DNA of 64,000 bases. Source: Numida meleagris. Its lineage: Eukaryota; Chordata; Aves; Galliformes; Numididae. The stretch's first letter is position 1, and every line of letters starts with the position of its first letter. Made by a program: the position numbers and the translations under genes. Shown here one piece after another: positions 24,954 through 35,510 of the stretch. The stretch covers positions 2,298,519-2,362,518 of the forward strand of contig NC_034420.1 of the NCBI RefSeq assembly GCF_002078875.1, read 5' to 3'. The notes below the pieces were generated by a model. The model saw only the letters and a list, made by a program, of their open reading frames with translations, was not told where the DNA came from and ran no database searches.

Positions 24954-25337
24954 TCAAGAGCCCCTGCTGCGCTGCCAATGGATATAGTGATGTCTCCAGG
25001 CAAGCATGATGTTACAGTGCTTGCCTGGGCCTAATGGAGGTGGATGGACCTCCATTGGTTCATCCTCTGGAGATAGGTCCACCTCCATGGCCTCAACATC
25101 ACTCTCTGGTGGGTCTACTTCCATTGGCTCGGGCTCACTGCTGCTCTCTAGAAGGCGAAGTTTCTTTGGTGGACGAGGATGGATCCAAAGCTCCTACACT
25201 GGGAGGGATGGGTCTAGGTAATGAGCTCTGTGTCTCAAATGTGTGCTTTCTGGGCAGAAGTCAATCAACAACTGGAGTTCTGTTGTCAGGGTCCCCATAG
25301 TGATAGCAGTTGGCAGGAAGGTGGCTCGTGACATCAT
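24954..25337 (-). pseudogene. Decayed open frame with acidic MEV(D/H) repeats
   Basis: Read on the minus strand from an ATG at 25337, one frame runs 128 codons to a TGA at 24954, with a single internal TAG at 25194-25196. Before that stop the peptide begins MMSRATFLPTAITM. After it comes a basic PPKKLRLLESSSEPE stretch, then three copies of a 11-12-residue acidic unit (EPMEVDPPESDV, EAMEVDLSPED, EPMEVHPPPLG), and the tail ends HWQRSRGS. A basic cluster followed by acidic/proline repeats suggests a nuclear low-complexity protein, but I cannot name a family. The frame stays open upstream to about 25440, where an old CR1 begins. It could be a degraded lineage-specific gene or a chance reading of a 33-36-bp tandem repeat. 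The internal stop argues against an active gene. Confidence 0.25.
25029..25130 (-). repeat. Three-copy 33-36-bp tandem repeat encoding MEV(D/H)
   Basis: Three minus-strand units at 25095-25130 (36 bp), 25062-25094 (33 bp) and 25029-25061 (33 bp) share a 'gag-cca-atg-gag-gtg-gac' codon core. Unit lengths are all multiples of three, so the frame is kept. That would be expected if it expanded while coding. Confidence 0.75.
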
Positions 25338-25433
25338 AAGGCCATGGTAATGTGACCCTAAGAATGTCCCATGGCAACCAAAACATGGCTGTGTTGTGCG
25401 AGGGGAGGCTGTGGCCTGACAGTTGCCCTACTT

Positions 25434-25668
25434 GTCACCAGTGGGATTCTGCAGGGCTCCATTTTAAGGCCATTTCTCTTTAATCTGTTCACTGTTGATT
25501 CCAGTAAGGATCTGGAAATTGTATCAAGTAGATTTGTGGATGATGCTAAGCTGGGAGGAATGTGGTTCTGTGTGCAGACTAGGGGGTGAGGGGCTGGAGA
25601 GCAGCCCTGCAAAAAGGGATCTGGGCATTCTGGTTGGTGGCAACCTGAATCTGAGCCACAGTGCACCC
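25434..25668 (+). mobile_element. Old CR1 LINE fragment with reverse-transcriptase motif
   Basis: Translation in the plus direction gives TSGILQGSILRPFLFNLF followed about 20 residues later by FVDDAKLGG. These match the CR1 reverse transcriptase blocks 'SG(V)PQGS(V)LGP..FN(I)F' and 'FADD(T)KLGG', including the catalytic DD. Downstream text GGGATCTGGGCATTCTGGTT continues in the CR1 order. It is 5'-truncated and diverged, and it ends at a mariner fragment at 25671. It is a remnant, not active. Confidence 0.65.
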
Positions 25669-25670
25669 TA

Positions 25671-25797
25671 GTAGCTACTGTCACCACTGCTGAAATGCAC
25701 CACCTCACTGTGATCATATCCATTGTTTGGCCTCATCACTGTTCAGCAAGTGTTGATGAATTCGCATGGAGGAGTTCAGTTCCATCTTCATGAGTAC
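25671..25797 (+). mobile_element. Internal Galluhop-like mariner fragment
   Basis: The order GCTGAAATGCACCACCTCAC, ATCCATTGTTTGGCCTCATC, GTTCAGCAAGTGTTGATGAA, GCATGGAGGAGTTCAGTTCC follows an interior part of chicken Galluhop as I remember it. Neither terminal repeat is present. It separates two CR1 pieces that overlap in consensus position, so it is part of a nested or stacked repeat block. Confidence 0.5.
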
Positions 25798-25798
25798 C

Positions 25799-26426
25799 GG
25801 CAGTGCGCCCTGGCAGCCAGAAGGACCAGCCGTAGCCTGAGGTGCATCGGGCCCAGCACTGCTGGGTGAGGGAAGCGGTTGTCTCGCTCTGCTCTGTGCT
25901 GTGTGGCCTCGCCTCCAGCACTGGGTGCAGGTTTGGGTGCCACCACGTAAGAAGGACATAAAGCTATGAGAGAGTCCAAAGTGGGGCTGCAGAGATGGGG
26001 AAGGGTGTGAGGGCACGGTGTGTGAGGAGCGGCTGAGGTCCCTGGGTTTGCTCAGCCCAGAGCAGAGCAGGCTGAGGGCAGCCCTCTTGGCAGCTGCAGC
26101 TCCTCACAGGGAGCGGAGGGCAGCGCTGAGCTCTGCTCTGTGGGGACAGTGATGGGGCCTGGGGAACAGCATGGAGCTGTGTTGGGAGAGGGACGGGTGG
26201 GGGTTAGGGAAAGGATCTGCACCAGAGGGTGGTGGGCATGGAACAGGCTGCCCAGGGCAGTGGGCACAGCCCCGAGCTGCTGGAGCTCAGGGAGCATTGG
26301 GACACCACGCTCAGACATAGGATTTGAGTTCAGGTGGTCCTGTGTGGAGCCAGGGGTTGAACTTGATGATCTTTGTGGGTCCCTTCCAACTTGGGATATT
26401 GTGTGACTCTGTGATTCTGTGATGAA
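25799..26426 (+). mobile_element. Young 5'-truncated CR1 LINE, 3' end complete
   Basis: About 630 bases follow the 3' part of a galliform CR1 subfamily. Landmarks in order are CAGTGCGCCCTGGCAGCCAG, AAGAAGGACATAAAGCTATG, AGGAGCGGCTGAGGTCCCTG, GGAACAGGCTGCCCAGGGCA, GATGATCTTTGTGGGTCCCT and terminal CTGTGATTCTGTGATG octamers. Similarity to the remembered consensus is high, so the insertion is fairly recent. The usual 3'-anchored truncation leaves only the C-terminal coding tail and 3' UTR, with no intact ORF. Confidence 0.9.
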
Positions 26427-29400
26427 GGGAGAAGCTATGGGAGCGATGGACAGGAGAGGAGGTACTCTGGTGGTAGTCTGGATCACCTGAAGAGAACTTC
26501 CTGCATTCCTCATTTTCCATTTTATGGAGTTTTTAGTCAGGTTGAAGGGCAGGGAGGACTGGGGGAGAAGCAGCAGTAAATGCATCTGACGAGGTCATAG
26601 GAAGTAGTTGGCTCTTTTTTGTGTTGGAAGCTGAGGCTCCCTTCCTGACAAACTGGACAGCCTGCACTCCCTGCAGTGTCTGAACCATACTCAGTAATTT
26701 TGATTGACTGGGAAAGATGAACCAGTTGTTTTTAAGTGTGTAATTAAAGTGCATCAGCATAACATGAAAATCAAAGAAATCATAATAAGCACTGCTGGCA
26801 TAGGAGGGACATTGCTGACCCTGCAACATTAAAGAGCAGCAGATATATCTTAACTTCTCTTCAGGGTGCACTGAGTATTTAATGCTGTTATACAGACTAG
26901 TTCAACTTGAAAATTATGTTAAAAGTTCATGTTGCACCTTTTCTATTGCTATGGTGGCATGTGCAGTGAAAGCAGATTGAGTATTTTTTTTCTTAAAACG
27001 ATGACAAATTCACATTCATACTGCCAGAGCGTTGTAGCTTTCTCACCCATTGCCTGAGCTGTTTGGCTTGCCAAGTGCTGAGAGAGATTCTAATACCAAC
27101 CGTAAAAAGTACCCACCAAAATATGTATTTCTCACTCCTTTATGGTCACGGCGATTTTGTTCATAGTGAGCACCAGTGCTCCACTGGGGATGGACTGTGC
27201 TGCTGCAGTGTTGACTCTGGTGGGAAAAAGAAATATTCCCAGTTCATGCCTTCACGTTGCTAAAGAATCCACCCATAGACAACATGGAATATGCCTTGAA
27301 TGAGGGAGAGCAAACTGCATTGCTGCTGTTGCCCAGCTGGAGCTGCAGTGCAGGCAGGAGCTGGGCCTGGCCCTGGCGCTCCCTGAGCCCCGTCACAGCC
27401 ACTGAGGCCTTTGTGGTACCGGTAATCATTAGAAGCAGGCAAGGACCACTCTGGTTGTTTCAGAAACACTGAGGACAGCAGTAGGATGGCTGTAGCTATC
27501 TGGACATGATGCCTGGATTGATGGGACACCCATCACAGTGACAGGGCAGCTAAGCAATGCTCCTTTTTGCTTTTTTTTTCCTGGCACTTACAAAGCACAT
27601 GGGTTTGCTTTGGGTGAATGGAGCGCCCTGGCCCTCTGGGCCCTGCTTCTACCCACACACAGGGAGGCACGGCCAGGGCCTGCTGCTTGTGGAGGAGAAG
27701 GTGATGTGATGCAGCTCCTGCCGGAGTGCGGCCTATGTGCCTCTGGGTTCGGGTGGGTGCTTACTCTTGTCTAATTCTGCAGTAGTTGTAGTGACTTTAG
27801 GTGTTATTCCGGTGTGTGATGATGGAAGGAGGAAGGCTCCTACCTCAGCATGATTGTTCGCTCTCCTAAAGACAGAGATTGAAATGCTCCTTCTAATGCA
27901 GTAAATAAGGACAGGGGCCCACGATCCCCACCTGCAGATGGAGGATGGGTGTGGGGACTCTGGGTGCAAGGCAGCAGTGCCCGGCAGTGCCTGGTGCTGG
28001 GCTCTAGCAGCGCTCGAGGCAGGCTCGTTATGCCTGACATCCTTCCCTTGGTGCTAATCATTTTTCCATTTCAACAACGGCTGTTTACAGCAGCTGCTGC
28101 CTTATGTTTAGTTTGATCCCGTTCCAGATTTTGCAAGTGATTAAAATGCTGCTAATAAAGATATTTTAACTAGGATTTACATGTTGACTTGCCTTTTCCA
28201 GCTACAAAATACCTTCCTATTTCTTCTTTTTTGTCATCTGCACCGGCGGAACTGCCTGCTTGCCAGTTCTGAGTGCCCAGGCAGTGCCCATCGCTGTCGG
28301 CCTGGCTCACCCGGCCGCTGTGGGAGCAGCAGGGAGGTGTGGGCAACGCTCGGATTCTGGAAGGAGTCCCGGTGTCCTTGCAGTGCACGATAGAGAGATT
28401 ATCTTACACACATTCTCTTGTATGTTCCCTTGGTTTACCACATACTTGAATGATTTCTATTGGAATATTATAATTACATTCATATGGCCTAATGGCAATG
28501 GCAGCTACAAAAATTTCCACATAAAGCCCATGCCGTAGCCGAGGGCTCCGATGCAGTCCACATTCTCTACTACACCCATGCAGCGTGCCATAGGGGAAAA
28601 GCCCCCTCACTAGACTTTTAAAGAACGAGGAGTTTCCTGCCATGTTTTTAATCCTTTGGCTTAGGATCCAGCAGGTTTTCAAGGCTGGGGATGGAGGTGT
28701 GAGCAGTTCCCATCTTGCAACCTGTAAAAGCAGAGCACGGAACGGATGCCAGCCCCAGCCTGCTGGGTGCTGGGGTACCAGGCACATCCGATGAGGCGCT
28801 GCAGGCAGGGCTCAGCAGATACCCCAGCCTCACATGGGCTTTTGGCAGAAGGAGCACAGCAGCAGAGGGTGCTCTTGGTGCAGGAGCTGGGGAGAGGGTT
28901 TGTGTGAAGCTGAGAGCTCCTTGCAGTGAGCCCAGGCGCCCTCCTCTCGCTGCTGCCTGCTGCTCGCCCCTCCCGCCGCAAATGCAAGCTCTCCCTTCTG
29001 CACTGAAAGAAAAGAAAAAAAAAAAAGATGACTTTGGGCCGGTGCCAGCACGCAGAGATGTTATTGTGGATTGGCATCTGGCCGCGATGCTGGAGCAAAC
29101 CAGTTACCTTGGAGGAGGCTGTGTAGGAGTGCGGAAAATGCACAATGTGACTCAGTCATTTTTAATTATCGATAGAGAAGAAGGCGAAGCTCCTGGTGGG
29201 TTTTGTTCAGCAATTCATTCTGGTAACTGCAGGGCCATGCTGTTGACTTGGTTTGAATGACCCTGAATATATATCCACTGCTATTGAAATAAGTAGTGTG
29301 CTTATGTTTGATAAAGGAGGTAAAATTAACGAAAATTTAAGACAAGGCAAAATTCTTCAGAAATAAAGATCTAAAATACTGTTTAATGAACACATTGTTG

Positions 29401-29547
29401 ATTTAAAATTTACTGAAAATTCTCTCTGAAGGGTACATGATTTGGCAGACAAAAAGCAGGAATAAGGTTTGAATTCTGTGGCAAATCATCTGCTCGTTTT
29501 TATATCTCTTCATGTCTCTTTCCTACGTTTCTTTTTTTGTCTATCAC
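26427..29547. other. Unique sequence, no recognised gene
   Basis: No gene recognised. An A12 run lies at 29015-29026. The plus frame 28715-29260 (181 codons) crosses that A run and a GC-rich patch and has no domain. The segment around 28400-28600 is AT-rich and non-repetitive and could be a conserved non-coding element. Confidence 0.5.
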
Positions 29548-29670
29548 ACCTATTTAGATTGTAAACCCTTTAAATCTGCTCTGCATATATACACAGTCTG
29601 GCTTGTTGGAGACCTGACTTGAATTACGTCTTGAACTGCTTATACAGTACTAATTACATTAATAATAATT
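29548..29670 (+). repeat. Ancient L2-like 3' tail remnant
   Basis: CACACCTATTTAGATTGTAA, then ACCCTTTAAATCTGCTC and later AATAATAATTGA, follow the old 'ttagattgtaagctctttggggcaggga ... taataataa' tail seen in L2/CR1-type amniote repeats. It is degraded. It lies in the opposite orientation to the copy at 21438-21534. Confidence 0.35.
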
Positions 29671-32600
29671 GACTTCAGTGAGCTTTGGATCAACCTCTGA
29701 TGGAATACATTTACATCTCATTAGTTCCCCTGATGGAGTTATGATGCTTGTGCTTCTTCTGCAGACACAGGGGGACCGCAGGAGGATCCGTCTGTCCGGC
29801 CGCAGTGAGCCCTCTGGCCTGGATGCGCGGAGCGATGCAGTGCCAGTAGCTCCTTGGAGCTGGTGTGAGGAGAGCCCAGTTTCCAGTGGATCTGTGCTGT
29901 GATGCTGACAGATTTTGCTGTCTAGAAGGTACAAGTTCCCCACTAAGCTTTTGCTATTGACATGAAAAGTGTGAGGGATGCGTCCACCAAGGCATCTAGA
30001 CAGGTTAAGCTGATTATTTTTCCCTCTCTCACAGTAGAGGCTCCATCCCTTGAATTCTTTGAGTCAAAGTTTAAAATATCTACTCAAACTCAGACAGATG
30101 TTTTTGTTTTACTGTAGCAATGTTAGGTAAGCTTCTGTTGGCCAGTGTTGTTCAAGAGGCTAGTTAATTTAATGTTTTACCCTCCTGCAAAAGCCATGAC
30201 TCAGCTGACCCAGGTAAGCCATTAGTTGATCCAGTGAGTATTTTGTCGACAGAGACTTGTTGTTGGTTCAGGTGCTTATGCTGGCATTTCTTCCATTGCA
30301 CTGAATGCAATATATTGTCTTGTGGTATTGTGTAAACCCCTTCTGTGATCAGTGGAGGAAAAAAAGGTGCTTCAAGAGAGAGCTTCAGCCACAGGGTACG
30401 TACGCTCTTTGGGAATCAGTCCTGCAGTCAGCAGTCTCACCTGTTAGTGGCGGGAGGTCTTTTATGTTTGGTTTGCAGAGTATGTATAAACACTGCTCTT
30501 TGATATCCGTGTTGATCCACAGGGAGAATATGCTGGAAAAGAACCTTTGATTTCAGCATTCTGAAGGAAAGCGTGTATGTCTCTTGCTCCCAAGACAGAG
30601 TGAAAGCGGGAACACTGGGGGATGTTAGGAGCGAGAGATAGAAATAAGAGAAGGAAGAAAGGAATGCGAAGACAGAAATATTTGACTGTTTGCCATTTTT
30701 CTTTCCCTTGATGACACCTTGGAGCTACCTCAAAACCAAAGGTTGGCCTGGGAGTAAATAAAAGTGATGTTTAGCTCATAGCAGAAGAGAATAATGAATG
30801 GCAGTGGTTGTGGGAAACCCCGGGGGAGCCTGACGCTGCTGAGGTGTGAGTGTGCAGACCAGATACACAAATATGTAAAAAACAAAACAAAACAGCCTGT
30901 AGCTAGCTGGAAATTAAATGAGAGCTTTAATAAACCGAATGAGAGGAATTTTATTATTATTATTTTGCTAATGAGTCACAATCAAGAGAGCTTAATTTCC
31001 TTTTAATGTTAAAGATCTGAATTTTTTCAAAACTCAGTTTTTCATTCAGATGAGGACACAGTGTTGGCTGGGGTCTGTTCTGGAAACATGGATCAAAACC
31101 ATGGTGGCAGGCATTCTCCCAGCTTTTCCTCATCCTTTCTGAAGGGATTGTTTAGTCCGGGCTTCATGGACATGTGGGAGTGGAAAAATTGTGCTATATT
31201 AAACCTTTGAGCATGATTATAGCTGTTACTAATTAAAAGAAGGGTGCCCAAGCCTGTGAAAGTTGCCCTCACGCTGGCTGTGTCAGTGTCTGGAACTGGG
31301 ATGTCAAACATGCAGATTATCCCTCTTGGGTTAGTTAAAAGCATTGAAGTTGCTTTATCTGCCCATCACCTCTTAAGTCCCTGTTTTCAAATTAGCATTA
31401 TTCTAATAAGATTTGCCGAGATCCTGCCTGTTTCATATCCAGCTGGGGATATATTAAGACTGTATTTCATTAGCCAATAATATATTGACCTTATCTTATG
31501 ATGGTTGCTTTGCAACTCCTGTTCTTAGTACATTCTGCTAAGGATCCTGATGTGCTTTCAAATGGTGAATTTAATCTTACTGCTTTTTTTGTGTGTTAAA
31601 TTTGTGTTTTCATCCTTGTTGTACACGGGAAAGAACCGTAAATTGGTTACCTTTCCCATAACCCACAAAATGTGTTGCAAAGCATTTTGTGAGATGCAGG
31701 TTTTAATAGCACTTGCGAGACAATGTGCTACTCTGGTGTAGGATTCCAGCTGAAACAGATAAAGATGTGAATTAGAAACTTTAAAAGTGGTGTAAATGGC
31801 AGCAGTGGTGATTACAAACAGAAAAAATAAATCGGCGTATGTGAAAACATACATGTAGTTTGTGAAAAAATACAACAGCAAATCTGCAGTGATGCAGGCT
31901 GACCAAGTGTGAGGCATTTTGCAGGGAATGAACTAGATTCTAGATTACTGCTTCCAGTTACCTTGAAAGAGCAAACTGATTCAGTCATATCAAGATATTG
32001 AAAGGGAAGAGCCTTTGTCCCATCCAGCTTTTTCCAGATGGAAGTCTCAGTTTCAGCATTCAGACAGCTCTAACTACTGTGCCCACTGCTACCTTGAGCT
32101 ACTCAGGGATTGCATGGCTGCACCTTTCTGGAAGAGCTGTAACTCTTGGGTTGGTATCATTATGGACCAGATCTTCAGCACGCTGTTCCAGAGTGAGACC
32201 TGTAACGCAATCTGGCTGTTTGGCTTCCATTATCACAATCTAAATAACTATTTGTTCACACTGGTTTTGTTCTTATAGGAATGAAGTTACAGCTTCCAGA
32301 CAGTGATCCTTGTGCTAAGTGTGGTAAGATCTGGAAGCCACTGACTTAACCCTGCTGCTTTACCTGCTGATGATTGCTGAACACACGCGGTCTTCCTGCT
32401 GCTGTTGAATGTATTTGCAGTTTGCTCCTTATCCCAAACTGCTTATAGGCCAGGAAGATGCTGATTATACTCTGGCTCCTGCTTTGGCTGTAGTTCATGA
32501 CCTCTTGTTTTCAGACTTCAGAAAGTATGGCACTGTGACAGCAAAACATAAGATGCCTATGTTGCAAGCCAATCTCCTCATGAAGTCGCGTTGCAAGCTT

Positions 32601-35443
32601 GTTTCAGCCAAACCTGTTGCCCGTGGAGTGCCTGCAATCTATGGTGTATGTCTGGGATTTGATTAGAAAATGTAACTCTATAGCCTCTGTGTGCTGATAC
32701 AAATTCTCCTGCCTGTGTGGTACGATGCGAGACCACAGCCAGTATTTTATGATGTAGTTCTCAGACAGCACGCTAGTAAGTGAGTCATTTCCTACCGTCC
32801 TTTAGAATTACACTCTGTGCATTATGGGAACCCCCCTTATATATGGCCACTAAGATACAAGGACATGGTTCAACTGTAAGTGCAGAAAGACTTTAATCCC
32901 CTCTCCAAGTAGCTCTGGAAGAGGTAGTATTGTGACAGCATATGTTGCTTCCTCTTTACGAATAGACATTGTGGCCACATTCACCTCATCTGTGGGCATG
33001 CCTTTGAGGCCAAATTTGTCAATTGCTTGCACTGCCTTGCTGCAGGAGCACCCTGGAGAGCATCCTGATGGCACTCCATCTGTTACATCCTCGGGGGAAC
33101 ACAAGAGCATCCTGCCCTTACTGTGACCTCCAGCCACCTCTGCACGCAATGCGTGAGCCCTGTGCCTTGGGGTACTCCAGGAAAGGAGGTCTGCACCTGG
33201 AGGCCAACCTGCAGCTCCCATGCAGGGGTGCCTTTTCCACTGCAGTATCTCTTTGCATGCCTTTGAGAGCTGCAGAATAGCTCTGGGGAAGGTTCCTCCA
33301 GCAGGATGGCCTAGTGTCACCAGCAGAGCTGAGAGAGAACACCAGAGAGTCTGTTTTGGGGCCGGCTAGCCTCAGGATCTGTGGGAGCCTTATGGGGTAT
33401 GTGGAGCACAGAGCAGGACTGGCCAGGCTGGCATGGCACGGACACATGACCATCAGCGTGGCAGTGATGCCCATGGGGTTGGAGCATCCCCAGGACACCG
33501 TAGTTTCTCATGGAGCTGGGACCTGGGGTGCTGCCACTGTGGTTTGGTCACACTGATGGAGCAGGTGGGGCTGCCCCATGGGGCTCCGCTGCTGCAGTAG
33601 CCCTGAGGCAGGGATCTCTCAAGCAGACCCCCTAGGAAAAATACATCTGATTATTCGGCATGATTTACCCTTGCCAGCAATCTGTGTTAGAGTTCATTGG
33701 TCATCATGGCAACATGTGACTTTAAGGTACAGAACAATGCAAAATTTGTTCTTACAGTGTAAGTCGATTTCCATGTACAAAACCTTTACTACTAGTGTGA
33801 CAATATATAAGCCTGTAGCTTGTGGAAATCATATGCTGTTATGAAACCATGATAGATTTATGCCACGTGAACAATGGAAGTCTGTTGTTTCGATGATATG
33901 ATATATGCTCCAAGTTTTTGGACTATATATTTAAATAGAAAATGTTTCAAAGCTCTGATATATGCAATAGAAGACTTATATTATGGTTGTACAGATTTGT
34001 ACTCTCAATACTGTGATATGATTGCACCTCTACATCATCTCCTGCTGTCTGTCAGTGCCTGCTGCAGTACACGGAGCTTGTAACTAACAGTGCACATGAA
34101 GGATAACATCTAGTAGGGGAGCATGGGAATTTCTGCTGATTGACTGGAATGCAGCATGAGGCTACATGTGCTAAAATGAGGGGACAAATGTGTAAAAGGC
34201 CTTTAGCTGAGCTTACGAATTATGGCAGATTTTTACATTCCAGTTTTCGTACGTGTAGATATGCATATTTAGGCATGCAACACTTCAGAGTTTTATGTCG
34301 TTTTCATATTACATCCAACTTCTTCCACGTGCCTGCAAAACATTCTAACTCTGTACCCAAAATAACAGTGTTGCTCAGTGAAAGCCTAAACTCTTGCTCC
34401 CAAATCCCACTCACACTGCTATCACACTGGGGTGGGCCAGGAGGTGAGGGCACTGCAGAAAGAAGACCTCACTTTCTGGTAGTTACTGGGAGGTCAGGAA
34501 GCTCAGTCCCTGTGGGCTGGAAGGGCTGTGGGCAAAGAAGCCCCAGCTCAGCAATGGAAAGAGCTTGCATTGCTCTAATCGGTGCAGGTAACTGTGGGCT
34601 GGCATCTGATACCAGCTCATCTCAGCCTTGGTGTAAGAGTGTGGATGCGAGGCTGCTGTTAACCAGGGGAGTTCATAGAGCAAGGTGTTTTCTGTTGCAT
34701 CCGAACTGGGTGTCATGCAGTATCTTGAAAAGTGTGTCCACGTGTCCCAGTGCAGGTGTCCACGAGGAGGCTGTGCCCTACCCATGGTGTGGAGGCTCCA
34801 AAGTGTGCGTGTCCAAGCTGCTGCCTGCAGGCTGAGGTGGGTTACAGAAAGAAGAGCAAAAGCAAAGGGGGAGAAAGTGCATGAGACTGAGGGGGCTATC
34901 TCTGTAATAGAGAGTGACTCTGATGTGGGCAAAAAGTTCTGCAGTTCTGTGTCCCCTTTTTAGTATTCTCATGTATCAAAAGTATTTCAAATTGATGGCA
35001 AGATATTGTGATTTAATCACTGCCAAGCACATTACAATATTTTCTAACTCCACTTGAGCTCAGGAAATCTCCATGGTCTAAAGTTTGTATTCTGAACACT
35101 GCAGTTTTTTGTGTGTTTCATTTGCTTTACGTCTTGCTGTCTGAAGGTGCAAACTTCCAAGCAAGATGGCTTAGCTGCAATTAGTCAAGTGGCATTTTTT
35201 TGTGTTCTGGATCTGTACTAGAATAACTTACATTTCACTTTGCACTAGGTATTTGCTGCCCTTACTATGTGGTTATATCTCCTTATTCATCTTACTGCTT
35301 ATGCTGCATATATGTTGGGTGAACTGGAAAAACCCACAACAATGTGTTGGATTCAAATAGTTTTGAGTGTCACACTTGAGCCATTCTTTAGCTGGGTTTG
35401 CCCACCTGTGAGAGCAGAGTCCTGGCTCCGAGCCGCCTCAGTG
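29671..35443. other. Mostly unique sequence, no confident gene
   Basis: It contains a short (TTA)n tract near 30951-30964, the candidate minus-strand exon at 32850-33039, and the longest open frame of the window (34140-34835, plus, 231 codons). That frame is Ser/Cys/His-rich, begins in AT-rich sequence, and has no domain or signal I recognise. A 45-base segment at 32280-32323 lies between TTGTTCTTATAG and GTAAGA, giving MKLQLPDSDPCAKC. It is too short to judge. Confidence 0.5.
32850..33039 (-). other. Candidate terminal coding exon, unknown gene
   Basis: On the minus strand an acceptor-like GCTCTCCAGGGTGCTCCTGCAG precedes 190 bases open to a TAG at 32850 (one base, 62 codons, stop). The peptide begins KAVQAIDKFGLKGMPTDEVN and ends LQLNHVLVS. 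It alternates hydrophobic and charged residues like a folded domain. The open frame extends upstream to 33320 (156 codons), but that part is less protein-like. No poly(A) signal was seen within a few hundred bases. I cannot name a homologue. It could be a decayed gene copy or chance. Confidence 0.2.
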
Positions 35444-35510
35444 CCTCATGGTGAGATGCTGTAAAGCATTTCAGGATCCGCAGAGAAAAGCCATTCTATT
35501 TTTGTATGGA
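35444..35510 (+). repeat. Possible MIR-type SINE tail
   Basis: CCTCATGGTGAGATGCTGTA then AAGCATTTCAGGATCC resembles the MIR-family 3' part 'cctca..gttgtgagg ... tgtaaagcgctttgagatcc'. Only about 65 bases match, with low identity. Confidence 0.25.

Noticed and set aside
25371..25589. Treating the reverse-transcriptase frame as a functional gene or viral pol
   Set aside because: The motifs are CR1 LINE type, the frame is short and diverged, and the element is truncated at both sides.
28715..29260. 181-codon plus-strand frame
   Set aside because: It crosses an A12 run giving poly-Lys and a GC-rich patch. An overlapping 154-codon minus frame shows that low stop density is the cause.
34140..34835. 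Longest open frame, 231 codons, plus strand
   Set aside because: A run this long is only mildly unlikely by chance in 64 kb over six frames. The peptide is Ser/Cys/His-rich without domain, signal or repeats, and the start lies in AT-rich sequence with no promoter features.
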